From Lepidodermella squamata (Eukaryota > Gastrotricha), in the NCBI GenBank assembly GCA_047495785.1, contig JBLDXI010000015.1:248001-312000 (forward strand): a DNA stretch of 64,000 bases. The letters are read 5' to 3'. How positions within the stretch are numbered: position 1 is the first letter of the stretch; each line of letters starts with the position of its first letter. Made by a program: the position numbers and the translations under genes. Shown here one piece after another: positions 1 to 10,869 of this stretch. The notes below the pieces were generated by a model that did not search any database, had not been told where the DNA came from, and worked only from the letters and a program-made list of their open reading frames with translations.

Positions 1-393
1 TCTAATCGCCTAAATTTGCCTCATTTCGATATTAAAATCAACTCGGAATATTTAAAGGTTGAAATTATAGTGGGGCATTTTTTTAATAATTTTTTCTGAA
101 TTTCACGAATATGAATTTCAAATTTCCTTCGTGTCCGCTTTTTCACCTAGCCGAGAAAGGTGGTTATATTAAAATGCATTTTTGGAGAATGTCAATTTGA
201 AAATTTCGAAATTCGAAAGGTGAAAAATGTTGAAATGTAGAGAATGTGAAATTATTTCGAAAATTCTGAACAGCCAGTTTCGTTGTTCTATTCGAGATCA
301 TATTTTTCAAAATCGAGAATTTTTAAATTTTTTCAAAGAGAAGTTCAATGCCTCCCGGGAAATTTTTTTTTATAAATTTTTTTAAATTTTAAG
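1..393. other. Intron of the NPP gene (3' part)
   Basis: AT-rich sequence dominated by AAATTTC/GAAATTT words, ending at the TTTTAAG acceptor. No coding signal is seen on either strand. This composition recurs in other introns here and serves as a background signature of the host. Confidence 0.6.
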
Positions 394-804
394 GTTCCAG
401 AGGAATTTCACTATTCAAACAACGCGAGAATAATGGACCTGGTGGTGATAAGCGACGTCGGCGTGTACATGTCGCCGAATTCTTCGATGAAGTACAAGAA
501 AACGGCCTCGCACGGCTACGACCCGAAATTCGCCGTCATGCAGCCGATTTTCTTCGCGCTCGGCCCGGCGTTCAAGCGCAACGGCTACCGCGCGAAACGG
601 CCGTTCCGCACCAAGGACATTTACGCGATTATGACGCACGTCGTCGGCCTGGCGCCGTTTCCCAACAACGCGTCGCTCGCCGATGTCGCAGACATTTTCT
701 GCGACAAATCGAGCTCGAATGCCGCGTCGATGCGCTCGGGTGATTTCCGCCGTTCATTGATAGCCTTAGCCACCCTATTATTGTTTCTACCGATGATGAA
801 CTGA
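394..804 (+). CDS. Ectonucleotide pyrophosphatase/phosphodiesterase, last exon (partial)
   Basis: This is the C-terminal exon of an NPP-family phosphodiesterase, a secreted or cell-surface zinc enzyme that hydrolyses nucleotide or phospholipid phosphodiesters; upstream exons lie outside the window. The exon begins after a TTTTAAG acceptor at 391-393 and reads VPEEFHYSNNARIMDL, the conserved stretch around the NPP 'HY..N.RI' motif. SHGYDP follows; its His is the family's distal zinc ligand. Then come MQPIFFALGPAFKRN and a final PFPNNAS, both typical of NPP C-termini. The last 18 residues (RRSLIALATLLLFLPMMN) form a hydrophobic tail after a Ser-rich stretch, which fits a GPI-anchor signal or a C-terminal membrane anchor. 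The Met at 433 is internal. Which NPP subtype this is cannot be told from one exon. Confidence 0.85.
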   Translation, partial: VPEEFHYSNNARIMDLVVISDVGVYMSPNSSMKYKKTASHGYDPKFAVMQPIFFALGPAFKRNGYRAKRPFRTKDIYAIMTHVVGLAPFPNNASLADVADIFCDKSSSNAASMRSGDFRRSLIALATLLLFLPMMN

Positions 805-1679
805 TGTATTTTATAGCCATATCCTATTTTTACTCACTGAGTATACGCAGAATTGGGGGATCGAATTTGGATTGTTCTCGGAAATTTTTGAAGATTTCAC
901 GTGAATTAACAAATTTTTGAAATTTTGAAGTATCGAGAATTTGAAATTTTTTTAATTTTGTGAATTTTTTTTTGAAATTTTGAAACTCTCAAATCTGCGT
1001 ATAAATTGTTCTGAAAGATGAGAGCGGAAAATCATAATTATTATGTACTTGAAATATTTTTTTCACACTTTTACGCTTTTTGTAGCTCGAATTTGTAATC
1101 ACTTTAGCTTCGACTGCCGAACTTGCTTCTGTAGTTGCCTTTTCCAGATTTTAAATGGTATTTACGTTGCGCTGCACTACGCCTTTTTTGTTATTTTTTG
1201 TTTCTAAGATACATGATTGAAAAGCAGATATTTTCGTGCCTCTTTTTGCGGAATGTTAGTCTCGTTGATTGTTGATGATTGTTGCCGAATGAACTGATTG
1301 ATCGATAAAAATGTTAGTTTATTATTGACGCTGCGGGTAAAAATGAGAGAATAATAAAAGTCGCGCGGTAATTATACAGGATAGCCTCTTCTTGCTGTAT
1401 TGCTGTAAAATGTGTCAAACACAACCTGCTTGAAGGTGTTCCATTACTTATTACTAGAATGTAAAAGCATCCACCACTCAAGATTCAGGGTTTGTTCAGG
1501 AAAATTAACTGCTCAAAATATTCGTCGTTCTCGTTTTATTTCAAAAACATCGCACGACTATTCTGTACAATGTGACAAAAAAAAATGACGAATATTTACA
1601 AGCCATTGACAATCGCATGCCTAGCTTATATAGTCTCGAAAAATTATGTTTCTTACATCATAGTAAAGACACATAGCAA
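805..1679. other. Intergenic region between NPP and ankyrin genes
   Basis: 3' flank of the NPP gene and tail-to-tail flank of the ankyrin gene. I see no convincing ORF, RNA gene or repeat. No AATAAA lies close behind the NPP stop; the nearest is in ATAATAAAAG around 1350. Confidence 0.5.
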
Positions 1680-2213
1680 TCAAGATATAACACAAGAATT
1701 ACCCCCGAGGATTTTGATTATTTGTCGTTGTTCATCAGAATTCTTCTTAGATGAAGCCCAAGGGTTTTTAGCCCTATCCAGTGCAGTTTGTCCCATATTG
1801 TTCTTCAGGATTGCGTCAGCTTTGAATTTATTCACAAGAAGATCGACGACAGCAGGTTCTATCCCAAAGGCAGCCAACATCAGTGGTGTATCGCCATCCT
1901 CATCTGCCGCGTTGACGTCGGCATTGAACGTGCCCGCCAGCAGTTCCACGACGTCAGCTTTGCCACTCAAGGCGGCCACGTGCAATGGCGTCCTGCCATC
2001 CTTAGTTGCCTCGTTGACGTTGGCTTTGAACTCGCCCGCCAGCAGTTCAACAATTTCAACATGGCCTTTTCGTGCTGCAGCGCACAGTGCAGTTCCTTCG
2101 TAGTCACAATATTTGCCGTTAACATCCAGTCCCAATCGGTCCTTGTGTAGCAGCAATTGGGACATTCTCGCTGCATCATTTTCAACTGCACATCGCACGA
2201 ATTCCTGTTTCAA
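1680..2213 (-). CDS. Small ankyrin-repeat protein with C-terminal CaaX box
   Basis: A minus-strand open frame of about 177 residues with about four ankyrin repeats, recognisable from GTALCAAARKGHVEIVELL, GRTPLHVAALSGKADVVELL, GDTPLMLAAFG..VVDLL and GQTALDRAK. Ankyrin repeats are protein-binding scaffolds. The protein ends SCVIS followed by TGA; CVIS is a good CaaX prenylation signal (Ser at X favours farnesyl transferase), which suggests membrane attachment. The frame opens just after GATTGAAACAG at 2214-2216, a plausible splice acceptor directly upstream of GAATTC. A first exon is therefore probably missing, because no ATG starts this frame before the Met codon at 2163-2165. Starting at that Met would cut the first repeat. 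Partners and pathway cannot be inferred. Confidence 0.7.
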   Translation of the reverse strand: MKQEFVRCAVENDAARMSQLLLHKDRLGLDVNGKYCDYEGTALCAAARKGHVEIVELLAGEFKANVNEATKDGRTPLHVAALSGKADVVELLAGTFNADVNAADEDGDTPLMLAAFGIEPAVVDLLVNKFKADAILKNNMGQTALDRAKNPWASSKKNSDEQRQIIKILGGNSCVIS

Positions 2214-2744
2214 TCATCACACCGAAAAATGAAATATCTATCAATCATCGCATTTACACGAGCATTTACTTCGTAATTATCGATTACTTCGGCTGTTGCG
2301 TCATCATTTTCACTTCAACTCTAACGAGCGCTGGTTTTTACTTTCGTGTGACATTTTATGGGCGCTGTTAGCAAGCCCTCGACTGTGGGGGTGGGTGAGG
2401 ATCATTCTTCGCCTGCCTTCGCCCTCTTCAAAACCGGAAACGGTACACGACGCTCAGTCCCGAAGAGGATAAATAAAAACATTATTATTATTATATATAT
2501 TATTATTATATTATATATTATGTTAGCAAGCCACTGCAAGCCGGTTTAAACTTAAATTTTGCGGTATTGATTAATTTAAAAATTTGCGATCAAATCTTCG
2601 GATCTATACAATTCTCCTTCCGGTAAATAGAAATAATCGATTTCGCGAATATAAAAATTCGTAAATGCTGCCAAAATCTTCTATAAAATTAATTCTGCAA
2701 CGAATCGCGTCACAGCGGCAGTTTCAAGCCACCCTGTACAGCGT
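2214..2744. other. Intergenic region with ATT microsatellite and possible LINE 3' end
   Basis: Holds the upstream side of the ankyrin gene. GAGGATAAATAAAAACATTATTATTATT near 2465-2490 runs into a (TTA/TAT)n microsatellite (2481-2521). GC-rich sequence ending in an AATAAA-like and ATT-repeat tail resembles the 3' end of a 5'-truncated non-LTR element; that reading is inference. Confidence 0.35.
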
Positions 2745-3075
2745 GTCCCATGAGTAAGAATACACGAAAAAGTGTTCAGAAACTCTAAAATGTCAGACGA
2801 AGTCCCATCTCGTGGCCAGAAACTCTTTTGAAAAATTCGAATAATCACGAGAATAGCAATCAAGTATATGACACTTGTTAATGGGATTAACAATGTCAAC
2901 TTATTTTGTTAGAAATTTTGTCTAACCGGGTAAAATACTAAAAATTACCAAACCCGTTACCGAACCATCGGGGTTTTCCGGGTTTTCTGCGGAAAATTTC
3001 AAATTAAATTGTAATACTTTTCGGTGAAATCGCGGACAAAACATGGAATATTCTCTCGGTATGTTTAATTTAATA
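2745..3075. repeat. Dispersed repeat, copy 1
   Basis: About 330 bp that match, with divergence, 16900-17175 plus 18789-18860. Shared words in the same order include TTCAGAAACTCTAAAATG, CACTTGTTAATGGGATTAA, AACNGGGTAAAATACNNA, TCGGGGTTTTCCGGGTTTTC and ACATGGAATAT. This copy is uninterrupted at ATGGAATATTCTCTCGGTA. The second copy is split there by a LINE. The repeat codes for nothing I recognise and its ends are not defined by visible terminal repeats. Confidence 0.7.
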
Positions 3076-3695
3076 AAATTAGTCGAATTTCCTACGAAAG
3101 GTTGCCAGATGAAAGAATAGTTGCGCAACCTCTGGGACACGTGGGCTTTGGGCGCGCCCCGGAATGTTTTCGAAGCAACACAATCAATACAGTCATCTAC
3201 CTAATATAATTATAATTATAATTATCCCTAAATTATTTGAATAATATTGGCATAACCATCGCCACTATTCTATCAATTTTGATCCCCTATCCGGATGTGT
3301 CGGATTTAAATAATATTTCTTAAGCTCTTACTTTTTCTCAGGAAAATTCGTAATTCGTTCTTAATTTGCTGTGAAGAGGAATTCGCTGACAGCTAATCAA
3401 AAACAAGGTGCTAGCATGCATAGACCTCAGTCGAATAATTTTGAGATATTTTTTCTTCACGACCAAGTTCCAAATATTTTGAATTTGCTTAAAAAAAATG
3501 GATAACCACGCATTCTTTAGTGAAAATCATTGCATAACAGCGAAAGTAATTAACTTGGATAATTATGGGTAGTCTAGTGTAAATGCGACGTTTTTATTTG
3601 AAAACAGAGCAACCTTGATAGCTTCGTCTTTGTTTTTCGGGAGATCGACCGCCTAAATTATTTGGAAATAATTTAAAAATGAAAAATTCAACAGC

Positions 3696-6600
3696 CTATG
3701 AAAACTCTACCGGGCTTGCAGGCTTCTGCTCGACTTTCTCTTGCGATTTAGACCTTGACAATTCCTCCCTTCCTTTATTTGGCTTCGCCGACTGAGGAGT
3801 GACTGGCTGTTTTGGTTGTCGTTGGCTTTCGGCAGCGATATCGCGGCGTAAAAATGCGTGATTCAGCGCTTGATCGATGGTCGGCCGGCTGCTGCTCTCC
3901 TTTTCCAACAGCGACATTATGAAGTCGCGGCATTCGGCCGAGTAGCCTCGCGAATCGTCGAATGGCCGCGGCGGTTTTCTGGGAGGAAAAATGAAAGAAG
4001 TGAAGTGTATTTGAAATTTGTCTTCTCTACAAATAACGTCCGAAATCGATCGATGAAAAATTATTGATTAGATGCCACAACATGTCACCCAACACCCGCA
4101 ACTATTGTTCTTTGTGACTCTGAAATTATTTTTACCAAGCTCAGATTGGGTAGGTTTTAAATGCGATTCCGCCATAGGCACTGGCATATTGAAATCTCAC
4201 GCAAACAAGTTGTCACATCGATTCCGGTCATGGCGTCAATATGCATGAAAAATGCTTGGCATAGATAAATAATCCATGGCGGAATCGACACCAATGTATC
4301 ATCTCTCAACTGCTATTCCGAGATTATACCTAGTCATACCATATGCTTTGAGGCAAAATTTGGTCATTAAGAAGGCATATTTTACGATCCCGATAGTATA
4401 CAATATCTGGGAACTTTGTAGCGGATAGCGGAAAATATTCGCCTAAAGGCGACTATTTGACCTATCCGCGTAAAAGCTTCCAGATATAGTTGTTATCCGG
4501 ATCACTATCCCCGACTATCCTCATCCTCCCGAAACACCCAATTTTCGTTACAATAGAGATACCATCTCAGCCGAAATTATCGAAAATAACGTGATTAAAA
4601 AATCCAACTTAAAATTGTGCATCAAAGTTGCAAAAGCGAATGATTTTCAAACGCTAATCATTTTTCACTTTTTCGCTGCGATTTGAAAATGCTTTTTTCA
4701 CTCCCGTCCGCATCATGGATCGCATCAATTTCGGGCAAAACGGAAAGCCTCTCGAATCGCGAGTTCAGCCGTTCAATCTTAGAAGCCAGGCTGCTAATAC
4801 GCAAGAAGAATTCCCAGTCAACCAGCCAGTCACCAGTCACCCAGCGATGATGGCAGCGAAACGGTGTCGGCTGGCGACTTGTTTGCTGTAACATCCTCTC
4901 TTGGCGCCACTCCGATTCTCGAGTTGATCTGAGCCCGCCCCAGAGCAAGATCGAGCGCAAGTTGCGGCTGGCTCAAGTCTCTAAGCAATCGGCGATGATT
5001 CTCGGTTACGGTGGATTTTCTGCTTAATCGAACGTGATCCAACGGCCAAAACGTCTCCGTCCGCTTGTTCCCGTGCCTTTGCTGCATTCCTTTAATTTTG
5101 TTAATTTTCTCGCAATTACCGAATAATAAATGTAGGGGGTCGCGGGGGTTTCGGCGCCTCAGTATTTCGTGACTTTTGTTTCCGTGCTCAAATAAATCGA
5201 AAATAGGGGTGAATTCTGCCAAAATTTCGAGCCATGACTTGGGTTTATATCAGCCCGGATATCAAGATATCCTGGCTCAAACAGCCCGGGATAGCAGAAA
5301 ATATTCCGGGCTGTTTTACGGCGTATTTTCCACTATGATCCGGATAACAGAATATTTTTCGGGCTGCTTCAAGGCGAATTTTCACTATCCCGATAGACTA
5401 AAAAAAACAAGATGGAAATCGCATTTTTTGTGTTTTTAATTTTTGTTAAAATAGTAGTTTTTGGTAGCTTGGCGCGTTGTAACAGGGAAGTTTGAATGCA
5501 GTAACAGGGAAGATTGAATAAATTGCGGCTATAAATAGCCTGATGTCGACGACGACGTGTGTCGTCATAAGAAATGGTGACCTAGTTTTTTTTCGGCCTG
5601 CTGCTCTTTGAGAAAATACGCCAAGTCAGAGATTTTAGCTGAATGCTGACCGGATTGCTAATTAGCTGATGAGTTAATTAGCCATAATTAGTGTATGATA
5701 ATACTTGGCCAAAAATACCATGCGAGCGGAGCAAGCATGTGTGCCGGTCTAGGTAGTTTTTATGTGTTGAATCATTAGTGCGGGGATAGTTTTTTAGTCC
5801 AACGACGGGCAGCGTTTCCACGTGACATCTTTGTAACACGAAAGAAACTAATCGTTAGCTTTTTACTTGAGGTCCCATGCTACGATGGGTTACGTTATTT
5901 CCTGGTCAACTATTTGCATATGCACACTTGGTTGTGTGCAAAAAAAGATGTGCGCGCGTGCGATTTGAGAAAAAAAACTAGCAACACGAGCGGGGAGCGA
6001 TCTCTTAGCGCTAATTTCGTTGCACTATTGATGCTTTTTTCATTAAAAACTGTCTTGCATATGCAAAAAAGACGCATTTATGTTACATCGCCCGTGCATG
6101 AAGGGGGTTCATTGCTAAAAGCTATCTCTGCCGGTCGTTCTGCCGCCGCTGCACCCGTCCAGTTTAGACGGCCAGTAGCACCCAGAGGGAGCCTGCCAAC
6201 GGAGGTCCGCCGCGGCTTCGGCTGTGACGGCCCGGCGGCAGGCGCCCTGGGGTAACAGGAGAAAGCCGGGGGAAGCTTGGAAAATCGGCTGAAAAGCTTT
6301 TTTTTAGCCGATTTTTCAATCTTCCCTGTTACTTTTCCAAACTACCCGGGTATGAGTGTTCAGTGGAATTTCGAATATTTGTATTAGGCTACTATGGACT
6401 ATGGTCACAATAGCCATAGTTGACAAGGTTTGACCTAAGCGCGCTTAAATTGTTAAAGGAAGACTTACTGCATAATGCTCAGCATAAGCAACGTCTGGAT
6501 CCCTCCACCGGTGAACTGAAAGCAAATCAGCGTCGAAAAATATATTAAAAAGTATCCCTCTTCCGATTGGCTTTACCGGCTTGACGAAATTGGCCAATTC

Positions 6601-9183
6601 ATAGAGAGTTACTCCAAATGACCACATGTCACACGGGCGCTGGTATTCGTGAGTGTTAATGTAATCCGGAGCTGCGTAATCCAAAGTCGCAACAATATGC
6701 GTGGATTTGTTCGTCGCTGACCTGTGTAAAAATAACAAATAATAACAAGATTGAAGATTCATCCCGGCAGCTCGTCCGATCATTCTGGAAATCTCAAACT
6801 CTCAATGCAAGTGAAATAAATCTCAATTATTCACAAAAGATTATAGGATTTTTGTAAATCGTTGCTTTTCCCAACTGGAAAACCTGAAAACTTAAATTTG
6901 CTGCCCTGCAACTTTTTCAACCGCGACTCAATGGGCAGTGGCTATGACCTCTTCCCTCTTGTAGCCTCGTCGAAAAATTCCTCGAATAAAATTGTGAATT
7001 CAAACCTTTGGTAAAAAATTATGGTAAACCAAGTATCCAAATCCTAACTCCGAAACCTCTAGGCTATTATTAAAAATTTGCAGCATTCTTCATTGCATAC
7101 TCATTTAGGTCTTTTGCTATGCCAAAATCGCCGAGTTTGACCGTTTGCCCATCACGGCTCAAAAATATGTTTTTCGGCTTGATATCTCGGTGAACAATGC
7201 CGTTGACATGCAGACACATCAACGCGGACGCAAGTTGTCCAGCCCAGAACTGCAGTTGGACCTCGCTAATCTTTTCGTATCCTGCTCCGATTCGACTGTC
7301 CAAATCTCCGCCCTCGCAGTGCTCCATGACCAAGTAGTACATCTGGCACCCCTGCTTCGCGCTATCCTCTCTGCAGTATTGCTCTAAGTTATATGCAATA
7401 ATTTGAATAGACCATCGTAAAACTAGCTAATTAACCTTGAAAGGCTCCATAGAACGACACAATGTTAGGATGTCGTAGCTTCTCCAACTTCGAGTGCTTC
7501 ACGAACCGAGAAAAATACCGTATATGCCGAATTAACCCGCACAAGTCCGGCAGGTGTATGTGTAAGTCGCTTGGTGTTTTGGAAGTTGCAAAAAATGCCA
7601 AAAATGTGTGTTACTATTGTAACTTTTAAAAGTGATTGTGTTAACACAAGTCTTGAAATATTTTCACCAATTTTTTTCATTTTGACCGAAAATGCAATTT
7701 TACACGTCGAAACACAAGTGATTCGATAGATAGCCGAATTTTTCGCTTGTCGAAACACAAGTGATCCATGAAGGTGATTGACAAAACTTTGATTTATCGA
7801 TCAGGGTTAGTCGATAAATCAGTGGCACCTTGATAAACCGGCTGGTATTACAGTTACCCACCCTAACTACGACATATTAGCCCATGAAAATCTATATCGA
7901 ATCGCTGGCAATCGAATTTATCGGAATTAAGCCGAAAAAATCACTTGATAAGAAAAGTGGCTGTCACAAGGGTGCGTAAGCACCAGATGTTGCTGACAAC
8001 ACATTTATAAGCAGAGTTGCGCAAGAGCGGTGGTGGCGTAGTGGTTAGAGAGACTGGGTTGTCTGAGAGGATAATTCAGCTTAGGTTCGAATAAGCCAGC
8101 TGCCGACAAAGATTTTTATTTTTTTTACTCAATTCTGCGACAAAGACGTCTTGATAAAGGCGCCTCGAAGACTTACGAAAATACAGGGTTTTTGTGTGCG
8201 GTTTTTTTGCATTGCGCTATCCCGTCTTTTCTGTGAGAGTGTGGGGTCCAAAAATGAGCTGTGGTACTATTTATTGTCATGTAAGGTTAAAGGCGCCAAG
8301 CACAAATAGATCAACAAGAAATTGAAATTTCATGAAACCAAAAACCAAATGTCTCGGCGTACATTCTATTATTAACCTTTAGGCATTAGGCATTACTGAT
8401 TCATAGCAGTTATGATTTGCACTTGATCGAAGAATATAAAGCAACCTGATTCAAGTGCCGCATTAATTGTTCTTGTTTACGCGTCTCGCATTTAGGGAAC
8501 AATTTTCATAATTAAGAGACGAATTATAGGATTTAGTGAAAATTTCATTTGAAGTGACAATTTACACATTTAAGTGACAGTTTACAGATTTATGTGGCGC
8601 AATCTATTTTAGCGAAACATAATCAACACTTACTCGTGAATGCCTAATTTTTGTTAAATTTTTTGTTTCAATTTTGACTGCAATACAATTAGTGACTAAA
8701 AAGCAACAATATCTGCTGAATATCGCTCACATTATAAACACGCGGCCCGCTGAATTATTACAATACAGTGGTAACGGCCCACCGGCTAGGGCCTAAATCA
8801 TGCGGCTCGCAGGGATGGAAAATGAGTTAGAAAATGGCTCACTACGGATAAAGGTTGAGAAGCACTGTTTTAAACGACCTGGAAACTGGGGGCTTAAACA
8901 GGCTGGGGAATTAAATCGAGTATGGGATAATAATTCGGCATATACGGTACGCTTTCATTCCTCATAACATTACTTGAGCTCTTACCTCGTCGGAGCTGAT
9001 TTTGACCATCTTTCTTGCTTGCTGTTCAGTTCTGCAGTTTTTTTCCAATCGAGTTAGGTTAACCTCTTTGACAACATATTTCACATGAATTGTGCCCCGC
9101 ACAGTTCCGCACAAGTAGACCTTTCCAAAGCCACCTTTGCCTATCACCTTCCATGTATTGAACTCGCGGGCTGATTTAAACAT
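3696..9183 (-). CDS. NEK-type serine/threonine protein kinase
   Basis: Six exons on the minus strand: 9183-8986, 7496-7436, 7368-7101, 6721-6577, 6515-6469 and 3978-3696. All junctions have GT/AG and the phases close to 1,002 nt (333 residues). Residues 15-22 form the glycine loop GKGGFGKV, followed by the VVK lysine near 39, [13 protein letters not shown] near 146-153, DFG near 167, ATLDYAAPD in the activation loop and [12 protein letters not shown]. The 47-nt fifth exon supplies [15 protein letters not shown] and joins KPPRPFDD; the last exon has RPT and a basic Gln/Lys/Ser tail. Size and motifs resemble short NEK6/7-like kinases, which act in mitosis; subtype is not certain. The ATG at 9183 lies 23 nt behind a TTTTCAG, which could be a spliced-leader or 5' UTR acceptor. 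Introns 2 and 5 are enlarged by mobile DNA. Confidence 0.85.
4388..4505. repeat. Imperfect hairpin in kinase intron 5
   Basis: Nested inverted repeats: ATATCTGG/CCAGATAT, GCGGATA/TATCCGC and CGCCT/AGGCG around a short loop. The outer arms extend to ATCCCGATAG and TTATCCGGAT. The same words (TAG-CGGAAAATATTC, ATCCCGATAG) recur at 5283-5400, which suggests two copies of one small foldback family. Confidence 0.5.
4658..5222 (-). other. Unassigned open stretch in kinase intron 5
   Basis: Two overlapping minus-strand frames (5222-4830 and 4960-4658) stay open for 130 and 100 codons. Neither shows a domain I recognise, and the first has no ATG start. The second includes a short heptad-like stretch ([19 protein letters not shown]). 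The stretch has higher GC than the rest of the intron and may be a fragment of a mobile element. I would not call it a gene. Confidence 0.2.
5283..5400. repeat. Short hairpins with CCCGGG arms in kinase intron 5
   Basis: CAGCCCGGGATAG..TATTCCGGGCTG forms a hairpin with about 9-nt arms, preceded by AGCCCGGATATC/GATATCCTGGCT. GATCCGGATAACAGAATATTTTTC and ACTATCCCGATAG echo the hairpin at 4388-4505. Confidence 0.45.
5502..6333. mobile_element. Possible non-autonomous element in kinase intron 5
   Basis: A 16-bp sequence GTAACAGGGAAGATTG (5502-5517) reappears inverted as CAATCTTCCCTGTTAC ending at 6333. The right end carries a hairpin (AATCGGCTGAAAAGC..AGCCGATTTTTC). An unusually GC-rich block (about 6120-6270) lies inside. 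A related GTAACAGGGAAGTTTG sits just left of the left end. No target-site duplication is clear, so the borders are uncertain. Confidence 0.4.
7518..8947. mobile_element. TA-flanked terminal-inverted-repeat element filling kinase intron 2
   Basis: A 1,430-bp insertion with 17-bp inverted ends CCGTATATGCCGAATTA and its reverse complement, flanked on both sides by TA (7516-7517 and 8948-8949). That is the target duplication of Tc1/mariner-type elements. There is no long ORF, so it is non-autonomous. It occupies nearly all of intron 2: without it and one TA the intron would be about 57 nt, the usual size here. A tRNA-like segment lies inside at about 8029-8105. An element with similar ends (CCGTATATTCCG) sits at 38070-38650. 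Confidence 0.75.
8029..8105 (+). other. tRNA-like (SINE-type) segment
   Basis: TGGCGTAGTGGTTAGAG fits a polymerase III box A, and GGTTCGAATAAG about 50 nt downstream fits box B. The latter sits in a potential T-arm, and AGAC/GTCT could form an anticodon stem. It is not a clean cloverleaf, so it reads as a tRNA-derived SINE head and not as a working tRNA gene. Confidence 0.5.
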
Positions 9184-10189
9184 GTTTCGATGCACTGCGT
9201 AAATGCCTGAAAACTGAGAAAGCACGAGAGAAAGCAAGAAAACTGACAGGGTTATAGTTGCCTTTGTTTTTTGATAAGCTGCCTTCTCGCTGGCGGGGTT
9301 GGCATCTGATTATTTTCAGGCAACTTTGCAGAGATAACGACAATTGCGAGAAGGAAAAAATTATAGGCCCCCGTGCTTCCCGTTTTCCGTTGAGATAATA
9401 TGCACTGCATGCGATATCAGCGGAAAGATATGCCGCAAAAACAAACATTTGCCGGGTTTCTTAAGCGTTGATCACAGGAGGCATGACGCATTTGCACTGA
9501 GTCGTTGAGTCTGCTCACTACCTCAGAGGTTGCCAGATATGTTAAAGAAACTGAAATTTGCGAACATTCATTTCATTTAGAGAAAATGGGATTCAAAAAT
9601 TATGGGTGGAAAATTCTAATTTGGAAAATTACGCGCTTAAAAAATGTGGGGGTTTTCATTGCATCAATTAAAAATCCCTCGCGCAAGAAATGCTACTGCT
9701 ATTTTTTTATGCGCTGTCGACATTTCTTGAGGTAATCTGAGGTGAGGTGAGGAATCTCGCCAGTTCATTCAAATATTTTATTGGGATCAAGCTAGTGTCT
9801 CTACGACAACCTGAATCCATGCTACTTTTCAGAGCATCTCTTGGGTTATCCTTTTTTTAGGTGGATGGGAGCATCATGGAGGTCTGAATTTTGAAAATTC
9901 AAAGTTTTATGAATTAATATGAAAAATACCATCAAATTATTGCAAACAACGCTCTAGCTCCGTCCACTTAAGTAACAGTAACGAAGCGAGAAACGGCATA
10001 CTGTTGAGGAGAAGCTGGATCATTTATTTCCACGTAACAACATAGTTGCTGAAACCTCAATACAAGATAGGCTATAGGCTACTAGTTACCTATCAATAAG
10101 CCAGCAAGCCAAATAAGAAATTCAGACGCGTCTCAACAATCGTCCGAGCAGCATTTGAAGAATTCCTCGGTAAAAATTGCTTAAGTTAT
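9184..10189. other. Upstream flank of the kinase gene
   Basis: Contains the probable 5' UTR of the kinase (9184-9206, behind TTTTCAG) and about 1 kb with no gene or repeat that I can support. The frame at 9505-9735 has no coding character. Confidence 0.4.
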
Positions 10190-10591
10190 GTTGTACGCCT
10201 AGGGTATGAGCATTGTATTCAACCGAAACAATGGCCAAACCGTGAGGGTCACCATCGATCATCATATATCAATCGATTGCTGTAATTAAGGGCTATCGAT
10301 TGGTGCCAAATCGAATTCCGCGCGGAACTTTTGGAAATATGATTTTTGCCTTTAAAGTTAAAAAAATGCGGAAAATTTGCGTTTTTTGGCCAAAACTTGA
10401 CCCTGAGTGTGCCGCGTGGAATTCAATTTGGCACCAATCGATAGCCCTTAATTACAGCAATCGATTGATATATGATGATCGATGGTGACCCTCACGGTTT
10501 GGCCGTTATGACAGTTTAAAATATTGCTTATCCCGTATAGGCTTAAGCCTATACCGTATAAGCTTAGATCCTCTATAGGCGTACAACAGTT
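10190..10591. mobile_element. Foldback element with ~90-bp arms
   Basis: Near-perfect inverted arms 10233-10322 and 10415-10504 start and end with GGCCAAACCGTGAGGGTCAC and its complement and enclose a loop of about 90 bp. An outer inverted pair GTTGTACGCCTA (near 10193) and TAGGCGTACAAC (near 10577) extends the structure to about 400 bp. A palindrome GTATAGGCTTAAGCCTATAC lies at about 10536-10555. No ORF and no clear target duplication are seen. Confidence 0.7.
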
Positions 10592-10869
10592 ATTTCCATA
10601 ACCTAATATTTCGTCGTTGAGCATTTGAAAAGATTTATCTCAAGCTATTCACTAATGTTTTGCATGAAGGTGAATTTTATGATTTCTGGCCGAATTCTGA
10701 TACTACAGGCGATATCTCACAATACGAGACGCATCTACAGATAGTTGAAGAAACTAGATTTTCCCTTTTCGCCAAATTGTCTCGTCGCGATAGGACTTTC
10801 GCAAAAAGTATCATAAAAAGATGGCTCAGGAAACCATGAGAAACACCAAATGCGAGGCTGGGACTGTGT

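Noticed and set aside
1585-2150. Plus-strand open frames of 172 and 120 codons
   Set aside because: They are antisense shadows of the ankyrin-repeat gene, whose minus-strand frame has clear repeats.
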